51,213 nucleotides of DNA from Chloroflexota bacterium (GTDB taxonomy: Bacteria > Chloroflexota > Anaerolineae > Anaerolineales > Villigracilaceae): the NCBI GenBank assembly GCA_024434165.1, contig QMIW01000057.1, forward strand, positions 1-51,213, in the 5' to 3' direction. Below are positions 40,599 to 47,809 of this stretch, one piece after another; the first letter of the stretch is position 1, and every line of letters begins with the position of its first letter. The notes under the pieces were generated by a model that did no database searches, was not told where the DNA came from, and worked only from the letters and a program-made list of their open reading frames with translations. Position numbers and translations under genes: made by a program.

Positions 40599-42520
40599 TC
40601 GTCGGCGGGTTGAACGATAACTTTCGGGGAGGATTTCGGCGGAGGCGTTTTGAGCATAAAACGGTATGCCAATTGTCCAAAGTTTACCATATCCCCGTGC
40701 GCCAAACGATAGCCCTCCCGCTGCACCGGCTCGTAGTTGACCCACGTCCCGCCGATGGAATTGTTATCCAAAAGCAGGTAGCCGCCATCGTCCGTCTGCC
40801 GGATGCGCGCATGAACCGGCGAGAGCGAAGGGTCGTCGAGGATGAGGGTGCATTGCACCGGGTCGGTGCCGAGGACAATCTCCTTCTCAGCGAGGGGAAT
40901 TGGCGGGACAGCGGCAAACTGCCCGTCTGGGTTGAGGCGGATGAGGGAAGCCGCCGCCTCCACACCGGACTTTGAGTCTGCTCCTGTTTTCTTCGAGGGT
41001 GTGCGCCGCTTTTGGGTTTTCTTCTTCGCCTCGGGCGCGGTGATGGGCTCCTCCACTGCGGCGGGAATCGGCTGGGTGAGCGGGTCGTTCTGCGCGCGGC
41101 GTTCCTCGCGCACACGGCGCAGGGTGGGCAGGCGCACACGTCCGCTGAGGAGGATGAGGAAGAGCACCAATCCCGCCAAAATGATCGAGCCGAAGGTGAT
41201 GGGTGTGCGATATTTGGCGAGGAGCGCGGCGGGTCCGCTGGGCGGCTTGATGACCGTCACGGTGATGGGGACGGGCATGGAGGTCCTGCTCAAGCCGAGC
41301 GCGTCCACCGCCTCCACCACGACCTGGTGTTCCCCGCTGATGGAGTATGCCGTCAGGTCCCAGGTGAATTTGTCGAACGGCTCGCTCGTGTTTTCATCCG
41401 CGATGGCGCCGTCCACGTAGAGGGTGGTGCGTGTAAGCGCGCGCGGGTGTCCATCGGGGAATTCGACGATGATTTCCATCTCCAGCGTTTCCGGCAGGAG
41501 TATCTCGGTGTTGAAGGGGTCGTCTGCGGGAGCCTGGCGCGTCACCTGCAGCGCCGGCGCAACCAGGAAGGGGTTGGGCGGCTGGATATCCAGCGTGAAG
41601 CGCTGCTCGGCGGATGTGACCGCGCCGAGGGTTGGCAGGTTCGCCTGCACTGCCAGCGCATGTTCGCCGGAAGACGTCAGGCGCGAGGTGTAGGAGAGCA
41701 AATAGATTCGGCGCAAGCCGGAGAAATACGCCTCCGGGTCGGGAAAGCGTTCCACGCCCGAATACTGGAACATGCTCCCGCCGGTTTGGATGGCAAGGTT
41801 GTTGAAGATGGCGGCGCTGGTGTTGGTAAAGGTGGTGTTCGCATCCACGTACCAGACGAAGACGCGGATATTCCCCTGAATGGCGCGCTGGATCAATGGT
41901 TCGATGGAGGCGGCAAGGTTCGGGTCCTGCATTTGCGGCGTGATGAAGAGCACGGCGCGCTTCATGCCCAGGCGCGGAGTCTGCGCGCTGACCACATCCA
42001 GGGCGGTGGCGAGCGATTGCAGGTTGGGTGTGGCGGTACGCATGTCCGGCTGGAAGCCGTTCAGACCGACGATGAATTCCTCGGCTTTGGCGTGATTGAT
42101 GACCGGTCCCGCCTGGCTGACGAGGCTGAGATCGTCGGGCAGGTCTGGCGGGCGGCTTTGCGCCCACTGGACGATGACCTGCGCCACCCGCTGAAAACGG
42201 GAGATGCTGTTGGCGTCGCGCACGTCCAGCGCCTCGCCCTGGTTGACGGCGACCGCCAGCTGCAGGGGAACCGCCGTCTCGGTCAGCGAATCCACCGGCA
42301 GCGGCTGCCCGTTTTCGATGACGGAAACAGCCTCCGGCTTGAGTCCTGAGGCGAAGATCTTCTGGGGGTCGAACACATCCACCAGTCCGGTCACGGTCGG
42401 GAAGGCGGACGTATCCACGTTGTAGAGAATCACCGAAGCGGAGTTTTGCTGTGCCCGTGCAGGAACGACAAAACCCCAAATCAGACTTAATGCAAAAATG
42501 GAAAGGAAAAGTTTACGCAT
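40595..42520 (-). CDS. Membrane protein with vWA-like extracellular region and cytoplasmic FHA domain
   Basis: A 641-residue protein. A signal peptide ends at about 23 (VPARA-Q). A vWA-like region follows, with GMKRAVLFITPQMQDPN and IRVFVWYVDANTTF, then a Big/Fn-like beta domain with FTWDLTAYSISGEHQVVVEAVD. A membrane helix (about 437-458), a basic Lys/Arg-rich linker and a C-terminal FHA domain (about 545-625) complete it. The FHA domain keeps SPVHARIRQ and NNSIGGTWVN. It could link an outside signal to phospho-threonine recognition. First gene of the pair with PP2C. Confidence 0.8.
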   Translation of the reverse strand: MRKLFLSIFALSLIWGFVVPARAQQNSASVILYNVDTSAFPTVTGLVDVFDPQKIFASGLKPEAVSVIENGQPLPVDSLTETAVPLQLAVAVNQGEALDVRDANSISRFQRVAQVIVQWAQSRPPDLPDDLSLVSQAGPVINHAKAEEFIVGLNGFQPDMRTATPNLQSLATALDVVSAQTPRLGMKRAVLFITPQMQDPNLAASIEPLIQRAIQGNIRVFVWYVDANTTFTNTSAAIFNNLAIQTGGSMFQYSGVERFPDPEAYFSGLRRIYLLSYTSRLTSSGEHALAVQANLPTLGAVTSAEQRFTLDIQPPNPFLVAPALQVTRQAPADDPFNTEILLPETLEMEIIVEFPDGHPRALTRTTLYVDGAIADENTSEPFDKFTWDLTAYSISGEHQVVVEAVDALGLSRTSMPVPITVTVIKPPSGPAALLAKYRTPITFGSIILAGLVLFLILLSGRVRLPTLRRVREERRAQNDPLTQPIPAAVEEPITAPEAKKKTQKRRTPSKKTGADSKSGVEAAASLIRLNPDGQFAAVPPIPLAEKEIVLGTDPVQCTLILDDPSLSPVHARIRQTDDGGYLLLDNNSIGGTWVNYEPVQREGYRLAHGDMVNFGQLAYRFMLKTPPPKSSPKVIVQPADE

Positions 42521-42573
42521 TACCCGTAACGCGCACTATCATACCTTACCCGAAATAATCCGTCCACACAGGG

Positions 42574-43470
42574 TTAGCGCGAGGGCGCATCCATCCCTGC
42601 TGGTTCAGCCTGCGCATCCGCGCCGGATAAACGCAAATAGGATAATTGCAGCACGGCGGTCGCAAACGTGCCGGTGACGCCGGAGAGAAGCGCCAGGAGC
42701 GGAAAGAACAGGCAGGCGAACAGGAGGGCGGTCAGAGCGATGATCTCCCCGCTCATTTCCACGCCGGTTTCGATCATGATCGGGAACGCCATTGCAGGAA
42801 GCATAGCCGGGAAGACGATAACGCTGGAGACGGCGGAAGCGCCGAAGTATACGATCAGTGCAAGGATGACGAACTTCCAGAAGTGCGCGCGCACCACCTG
42901 GAGGCTGCGTTTGACCGCATCCACCGCGCCCAGGTCTTCGCCAGACACCGCCGCCAGCGCCCCATCCATCACGGCAATGACGAGAAACGAAAGCGGCGTC
43001 ATCAAAAGGATGACCGGCTGAAGGCAAATGCTTGCCATGCCGATCGTTACGAGAATGAGCAGGAAAGCAGCGAGGAAAAACGCGCTGATGACCAGCCCGA
43101 ACGTCATCTGGACGAGCACGATCACCCCAAGCGACCGCCAAAAATAGGGGAAGCCGTCCCGCAGCAGGTCCATGAACGCGGTCGAACCTCCGCCGCGTTC
43201 GACGCGGATGATCCCCAGCGTGAGCGAAGCGCTGCCCGCCGTTCCCAAAACAAAGTTTGCAATGAAGAAAAACGCAAGCCCCGCCAGCCAGACTGCGATA
43301 ACCAGCCCCATCAGGCTGCTGTCTTCTTCAAGGAAGAAAACGGGGGCGATGAAAAAGAAAAAACCGGCGAAGGAAACCAACATGGGAACGATGGAAAAAA
43401 GCCAGTAGGACTTATGCTTCCACGTGATTTGAAGGGAGCGGGTCAGGACGCTGCCGTAATCGAAGGTCAT
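42574..43470 (-). CDS. Integral membrane protein, paralogue 2 of a tandem pair
   Basis: A 298-residue protein with about six membrane helices. It begins MTFDYGSVLTRSLQITWKHKSYW, like its upstream neighbour. Shared blocks are GSASLTLGIIRVERG, FMDLLRDGFPYFWR, and MDGALAAVSGEDLGAVDAVKR. The pattern resembles the DUF7544/glycerophosphodiesterase membrane-domain group. Function unknown. Start at 43470 from the ATGA overlap with the preceding gene. Confidence 0.7.
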   Translation of the reverse strand: MTFDYGSVLTRSLQITWKHKSYWLFSIVPMLVSFAGFFFFIAPVFFLEEDSSLMGLVIAVWLAGLAFFFIANFVLGTAGSASLTLGIIRVERGGGSTAFMDLLRDGFPYFWRSLGVIVLVQMTFGLVISAFFLAAFLLILVTIGMASICLQPVILLMTPLSFLVIAVMDGALAAVSGEDLGAVDAVKRSLQVVRAHFWKFVILALIVYFGASAVSSVIVFPAMLPAMAFPIMIETGVEMSGEIIALTALLFACLFFPLLALLSGVTGTFATAVLQLSYLRLSGADAQAEPAGMDAPSR

Positions 43471-44363
43471 TGTCCCTCCGCCATCATCGGCGTGCTGCGG
43501 CTCAGGCGCAGATACAACGCCGCCCATGCCGCCCGGAAGAACGCCATAAGGATTCCCTGAACCGCGTAAATCACGACAACCATAAGCGGGAAAAACACCA
43601 GAAAGAAAACGAACATCATATTGCCGGGGTTGCCCTGCGAATTCAGCCCCAGCGGCAGCAGCATCATCGGGAACATCATGGGAAAGACGAACAGGCTGGA
43701 AAGCGTGGATAACCCAAAGTACAGGATCAGCATCAGGACGACCACGCCCAGCACATTCGCGCGGAAAAGCGCCCAGCCATGCGCAATGGCGTCCATCAGC
43801 GGCATGTCGTCCGCGACGATGGCAGCCTGCGCCAGTTCCAAAATGGAATATCCGACGAGAAAAACGGGAACGACCAGAAAGAATAGAGGCATAAAACATA
43901 ACGCCGCCAGCCCCATGGTCAGCATGGAGCCAGCCATAAAGACCGCCATAAACCCAACCCAGATGACCATCCAGCCGCCGGCGAAGATGGCGTACAACCC
44001 AAACACACGCCAGAAATACGGCAGGCTTTCGCGGAACAACTCCATGAAGGCGATCTTCTCTGCGCCTCTTTCAACCTTTACCGCACCGCAGGTCGTCGCC
44101 AGCTGCACGAGCACTTGCAGGAACATGGAAGGGATAACCAGCAGGAAGGTCATCCCCACAAAAGCGATCATGATCCATGGCTCATCTCCATATTGGTTGA
44201 ACGGCTCCGGCAAGAGCATCAGAAAACCGGGGTTGGCAAGGATAAAGACCGGCATGATCACAGCCATCAACACGCCGGGCAGCATCTGCCACAACCACAA
44301 CGTTTTATGATTCCAGCCGATCTTCCACATGCGGGTCAGGATTTCGCCAAGATCGAAGTTCAT
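43467..44363 (-). CDS. Integral membrane protein, paralogue 1 of a tandem pair
   Basis: A 298-residue Met/Phe-rich protein with about six membrane helices, the same length as its downstream paralogue. Start MNFDLGEILTRMWKIGWNHKTLW; shared GAVKVERGAEKIAFMELFRESLPYFWRV-type block. The two genes overlap by four bases and probably form a heteromer or a duplicated pair. No catalytic motif seen. Confidence 0.7.
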   Translation of the reverse strand: MNFDLGEILTRMWKIGWNHKTLWLWQMLPGVLMAVIMPVFILANPGFLMLLPEPFNQYGDEPWIMIAFVGMTFLLVIPSMFLQVLVQLATTCGAVKVERGAEKIAFMELFRESLPYFWRVFGLYAIFAGGWMVIWVGFMAVFMAGSMLTMGLAALCFMPLFFLVVPVFLVGYSILELAQAAIVADDMPLMDAIAHGWALFRANVLGVVVLMLILYFGLSTLSSLFVFPMMFPMMLLPLGLNSQGNPGNMMFVFFLVFFPLMVVVIYAVQGILMAFFRAAWAALYLRLSRSTPMMAEGQ

Positions 44364-44391
44364 TTCACTCTCCCAATCTCAATTCGTATTG

Positions 44392-45930
44392 TCACTCCCA
44401 TTCAATCGTCGCAGGAGGCTTGCTCGTTACATCATACACCACCCGGTTGACGCCTTCCACCTCATTGACAATGCGGCTGGAAACTTTCGCCAATAATTCA
44501 TACGGCAGGCGCGCCCAATCGGCGGTCATGAAATCGTCCGTGACCACCGCGCGAATCGCCGCCGCCTCCTGGTACGTGCGCTGGTCGCCCATTACCCCCA
44601 CCGAGCGGACGGGCAGCAGCACCACAAACGCCTGCGAAGTCTGCGCGCCCTTGCCCAGATAACCGGCTTTGGATAATTCCTCCAAAAGGATTGAATCCGC
44701 CGCCCGCAGGCGGGACAGGCGCTCCGGCGTACACTCCCCAAGACAGCGCACGGTCAACCCCGGACCGGGAAACGGCTGCCGCCACACCAAGCCTTGATTC
44801 AAGCCCAGGGCTTCGCCCACCAACCGTACTTCATCCTTGAACAAATAGCGCAGCGGTTCGACGAGCTCGAACTGCATGTCTTCGGGAAGCCCGCCCACGT
44901 TGTGATGCGTCTTGATCTTTTCGGCTTTGCTGCGATCCGGCGCGGACGATTCCACCACATCGGGATAGATCGTCCCCTGTACCAGAAACTTCGGCTGACC
45001 AAGCCGCTTTGCCTCGCGTTCGAAGATGCGGATGAACTTCTCGCCCACGATCTTCCGTTTTTGTTCAGGCTCCGTAATCCCCTTCAACATACCGAGGAAT
45101 TCCGCGCCGGCATCCACAGTCACGAGTTCCACGCCCAGACCTTCCCGAAACGCCGAAGCGACCTGCATCCCTTCGTTGGCGCGCAGCAAGCCCGTATCCA
45201 CGAACATGCAGACGAGCCGGTCGCCGACGGCTTTGTGCACCAGCGCGGCAGCCACCGATGAATCCACGCCGCCGGAGACCGCCGCGAGGACCCGCTCGTT
45301 TCCAACCTGTTCGCGGATCCGTTTGACGCTTTCTTCGATGATGTTGGCGGGAGTCCAATCGGGAGTCACGCCGCAAATATCCACGACGAAATGCTTGAGC
45401 AGTTCGCTCCCGTTCGGGGTGTGATGCACCTCCGGGTGGAATTGCACGCCAAAGTACTTCCTTCTCATATCGCCCATCGCCGCATAGGGGCTGTTTTCGC
45501 TTTTGGCAAGGGCAACGAACCCATCGGGCAGTTGGGTGACTTTATCGCCGTGAGACATCCAGACCGAGGAGAGACTAGAAATTAGAGAATTAGAGATTAG
45601 GGGTTGAATTTCGGCGTGACCGTACTCGCGCTGTGCGGCTGGGTCCACTTTGCCGCCGAGGGCGTGGGTCAGGGCTTGCATCCCGTAGCAAATGCCGAGG
45701 ATGGGCAATCCGCTTTCGAGGATGAATTTCTGGATGTAAGGCGCGTTTTCTTCGTACACAGACCGGGGTCCGCCGGACAAAATAAATCCCTTCGGGCGAA
45801 TCGAAAGGATCTTTTCCCTGGGCGCATCCCACGGGAACAACTCGCAATAGACCTGTGCCTCGCGCACGCGGCGGGCGATGATTTGAGCGTATTGAGAGCC
45901 GAAATCCAAAATTGCTATTGATTGGGTCAT
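44392..45930 (-). CDS. guaA: GMP synthase (glutamine-hydrolysing)
   Basis: A 512-residue two-domain enzyme converting XMP to GMP. The class I amidotransferase triad is C81 (GICYGMQ), H165 and E167 (FHPEVHHT). The ATP-pyrophosphatase loop is [14 protein letters not shown], and [15 protein letters not shown] and the C-terminal KPPATIEWE are conserved. Residues about 109-122 (a Leu/Ile/Ser-rich stretch) come from a period-7 repeat, just before VWMSHGD. Purine salvage continues with xpt 0.5 kb upstream on the same strand. Confidence 0.95.
   Translation of the reverse strand: MTQSIAILDFGSQYAQIIARRVREAQVYCELFPWDAPREKILSIRPKGFILSGGPRSVYEENAPYIQKFILESGLPILGICYGMQALTHALGGKVDPAAQREYGHAEIQPLISNSLISSLSSVWMSHGDKVTQLPDGFVALAKSENSPYAAMGDMRRKYFGVQFHPEVHHTPNGSELLKHFVVDICGVTPDWTPANIIEESVKRIREQVGNERVLAAVSGGVDSSVAAALVHKAVGDRLVCMFVDTGLLRANEGMQVASAFREGLGVELVTVDAGAEFLGMLKGITEPEQKRKIVGEKFIRIFEREAKRLGQPKFLVQGTIYPDVVESSAPDRSKAEKIKTHHNVGGLPEDMQFELVEPLRYLFKDEVRLVGEALGLNQGLVWRQPFPGPGLTVRCLGECTPERLSRLRAADSILLEELSKAGYLGKGAQTSQAFVVLLPVRSVGVMGDQRTYQEAAAIRAVVTDDFMTADWARLPYELLAKVSSRIVNEVEGVNRVVYDVTSKPPATIEWE
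45571..45599. repeat. Period-7 array inside guaA
   Basis: Units GAGACTA, GAAATTA, GAGAATTA, GAGATTA (one of 8 bases). The AT-rich patch stands out in a GC-rich gene and encodes the variable loop before VWMSHGD. Confidence 0.8.
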
Positions 45931-45941
45931 GTGACTATCCT

Positions 45942-46004
45942 GAGTCGAAGGTCGAAAGTCGTAGGTCGAAGGTCTGTTGACATTTGACCTTCGACCTTTG
46001 ACTC
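45942..46004. repeat. Exact period-7 array with inverted halves between hit and guaA
   Basis: Nine consecutive units. The first five are of AGGTCGA type, the last four of TTGACCT and TCGACCT type, their complement. It ends exactly at the stop codon of the HIT gene (46005) and can fold into one long hairpin. Confidence 0.9.
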
Positions 46005-46352
46005 TTATTTGTCTGAAATAAGATGAAAATGTAAATGCGGAAAGTCCTGATATTCGCCGCCGTTGACGATGAGCCGATAGGCTTTGAGGTCGAATTCTTT
46101 CACCAGGCTTTGCACGGTGGCATATAAATCCGTCAGGAAAGCGGTGTCTTGCGGGTCGAGGTCTGCCAGGGTTTGAACCTGTCGCTTCGGGACGAGGAGG
46201 ATGTGAACCTTATAGCTGGGAGAAGGATGATGGAAGGCGAGCAGATTTGTGGTCTCGCGGAGGCGTTTGACAGGGATGGCGAAGCTCATGTGTGTGAATA
46301 TCCAGCCGATGAGGAAGACAATAACTCGGAAGCGGAGAATTTTACGGAGCAT
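46005..46352 (-). CDS. HIT-family protein
   Basis: A 115-residue histidine-triad protein ending [10 protein letters not shown] (the H-x-H-x-H motif), with [31 protein letters not shown] before it. Members hydrolyse nucleotide conjugates such as AMP-lysine or Ap4A. The N-terminus has a short hydrophobic stretch ([11 protein letters not shown]) instead of the usual zinc cysteines. A shorter start at 46289 (MSFAIPV) is possible. Likely in one transcript with guaA. Confidence 0.75.
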   Translation of the reverse strand: MLRKILRFRVIVFLIGWIFTHMSFAIPVKRLRETTNLLAFHHPSPSYKVHILLVPKRQVQTLADLDPQDTAFLTDLYATVQSLVKEFDLKAYRLIVNGGEYQDFPHLHFHLISDK

Positions 46353-46360
46353 GGTTTTTT

Positions 46361-46402
46361 ACGGATTACGCATCACGTATTACGTAATTCGTGATCCGTA
46401 AA
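46361..46402. repeat. Period-7 array between xpt and hit
   Basis: Units ACGGATT, ACGCATC, ACGTATT, ACGTAAT, then a complementary half (CGTGATC). It occupies the gap between the xpt stop (46405) and the HIT start (46352) and can form a hairpin. Confidence 0.8.
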
Positions 46403-46404
46403 GA

Positions 46405-46977
46405 TCAATCAACGAATGTAATCTTCCCATCATCCAGTGATTTGATGCAAGCAATCGATTCGATGGGTACACCGACGGACGACAACGCATCCCGTCCGCC
46501 TTCGAAGATCTTCTCGATGAGCGTGCCAATGCCCACGATCTTCGAGCCTGCCGCCTCCGCCAGCCGCACGAGACCAAGGATGGTCTGCCCGCTGGCAAGG
46601 AAATCGTCAATGACAAGAACCCGCTCACCGTTGGCAAGATATTCCGGCGAGACGATCAATTCCACCATGCGCCCTTTCGTATGCGACGGCGCGAGCGTGA
46701 GATAGACCTGGTCCGGCATGGTGATGGGTTTGGTCTTGCGGGCGTAAACGACAGGCAGCCCCATGTGAATGGCGGTGGCAAGCGCGGGCGCAATGCCGGA
46801 AATTTCAGCGGTGAGGATTTTGGTTGCGCCGAGGTTCGCAAAGCGCTTCGCAAATTCGCGTCCACAGGCATCCATGAGCGCGGGGTCCACTTGATGATTG
46901 ACGAAACTATCCACTTTGAGAATCCCGCCGCCGAGTACTTTCCCCTCCTTCAAAATGCGTTGTTGCAGTTCGTTCAT
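46405..46977 (-). CDS. xpt: Xanthine phosphoribosyltransferase
   Basis: A 190-residue type I phosphoribosyltransferase of the usual Xpt length, making XMP from xanthine and PRPP. MNELQQRILKEGKVLGGGIL is the family start. The PRPP loop is VLVIDDFLASGQT, and FVNHQVDP is conserved. Start at 46977 follows GGAGG. XMP feeds GuaA, encoded downstream on the same strand with hit between. I see no purine riboswitch in the leader, though Xpt genes often have one. Confidence 0.9.
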   Translation of the reverse strand: MNELQQRILKEGKVLGGGILKVDSFVNHQVDPALMDACGREFAKRFANLGATKILTAEISGIAPALATAIHMGLPVVYARKTKPITMPDQVYLTLAPSHTKGRMVELIVSPEYLANGERVLVIDDFLASGQTILGLVRLAEAAGSKIVGIGTLIEKIFEGGRDALSSVGVPIESIACIKSLDDGKITFVD

Positions 46978-47035
46978 CGCGCCTCCGATTGTCTGGACAG
47001 ATTTGTGGTCGGGAGGTATTTTACAACCGGATTGG

Positions 47036-47098
47036 GAAAGAAGAAAGAGGAAAGAATTCCCAATTACCCAATTACCAATCTCCCCCTCATTCCTCTTT
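47036..47098. repeat. Exact period-7 array between divergent xpt and maf
   Basis: Nine consecutive units: GAAAGAA, GAAAGAG, GAAAGAA, then TTCCCAA, TTACCCA, ATTACCA and CCTCTTT. Purine-rich units on the left face pyrimidine-rich units on the right. Confidence 0.9.
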
Positions 47099-47120
47099 AA
47101 GCCATGAAAAGGGACTGTGT

Positions 47121-47126
47121 TAGAAT
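47121..47126 (+). promoter_or_regulatory. -10 box close to the maf start
   Basis: TAGAAT (in TGTTAGAAT) ends seven bases before GTG 47134; no ribosome site is visible. Confidence 0.4.
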
Positions 47127-47133
47127 CTCGCGC

Positions 47134-47799
47134 GTGAATTGTAAATTGATACTCGCGTCCAATTCGCCGCGCAGACGCCAACTCTTCGCGCTCGGCGGCT
47201 GGGATTTCGATGTCATCGCCGCGGATGTGGATGAGACTCCGCTTCCAAACGAATCGCCGCGCGAGTACGTTCTCAGGCTGGCAAAAGCCAAAGCGCTGGC
47301 GGTTCAGCCCCGGGCGGAGTCTGATGCGGTCATCATCGGTTCGGATACCACCGTCGTGGATGGGAACGAAATCCTCGGCAAACCCGTTGATGAAGCGGAC
47401 GCCGAACGCATGTTGAAGCAGCTGCGCGGGCGCACGCATCAGGTCTACACGGGAATTGCCGCCTGCCGCGCGGGCGATTCCAAACTGACAACGGGGTTAT
47501 CCATCACCGACGTGCCGATGCGGAATTATTCCGACGAGGAAATCGCCGCGTACATCCGAACCGGCGACCCGATGGACAAGGCGGGCGCGTATGCTATTCA
47601 ACATGCAGGTTTTCAACCCGCCGCCTCGATGAGCGGCTGCTTCGCCAGCGTGATGGGATTGCCCCTGTGCCACATCCTGCGCGCGCTGCGGGAATTCGAC
47701 ATCGCACCCGCGGTGGACGTCCCTTCGGCGTGCCAGACCTTTTTGAAATATCAATGCCCGGTTTCGTCTGCGATTTTGCTCGGCGAGCTTGTCTCTTGA
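47134..47799 (+). CDS. maf: Maf-like nucleoside triphosphate pyrophosphatase
   Basis: A 221-residue dTTP/UTP pyrophosphatase-type protein. The phosphate loop ASNSPRRRQL (family S-x-SPRR), FDVIAADVDE, GSDTTVV and ILGKPVDEADA, and YAIQHAGFQPAASMSGCFASVMGLPL are family blocks. I prefer GTG 47134 (VNCKLILASNSPRR) because family members start a few residues before LILAS; ATG 47104 is the alternative and would put the -10 box inside the gene. It removes modified or non-canonical nucleotides. About 20 residues longer at the C-terminus than usual. Confidence 0.85.
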   Translation: MNCKLILASNSPRRRQLFALGGWDFDVIAADVDETPLPNESPREYVLRLAKAKALAVQPRAESDAVIIGSDTTVVDGNEILGKPVDEADAERMLKQLRGRTHQVYTGIAACRAGDSKLTTGLSITDVPMRNYSDEEIAAYIRTGDPMDKAGAYAIQHAGFQPAASMSGCFASVMGLPLCHILRALREFDIAPAVDVPSACQTFLKYQCPVSSAILLGELVS

Positions 47800-47809
47800 A
47801 AGGAAAGTA

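Noticed and set aside
46978-47035. Purine riboswitch before xpt
   Set aside because: The short leader lacks the conserved purine-aptamer core and is bounded by the period-7 array.
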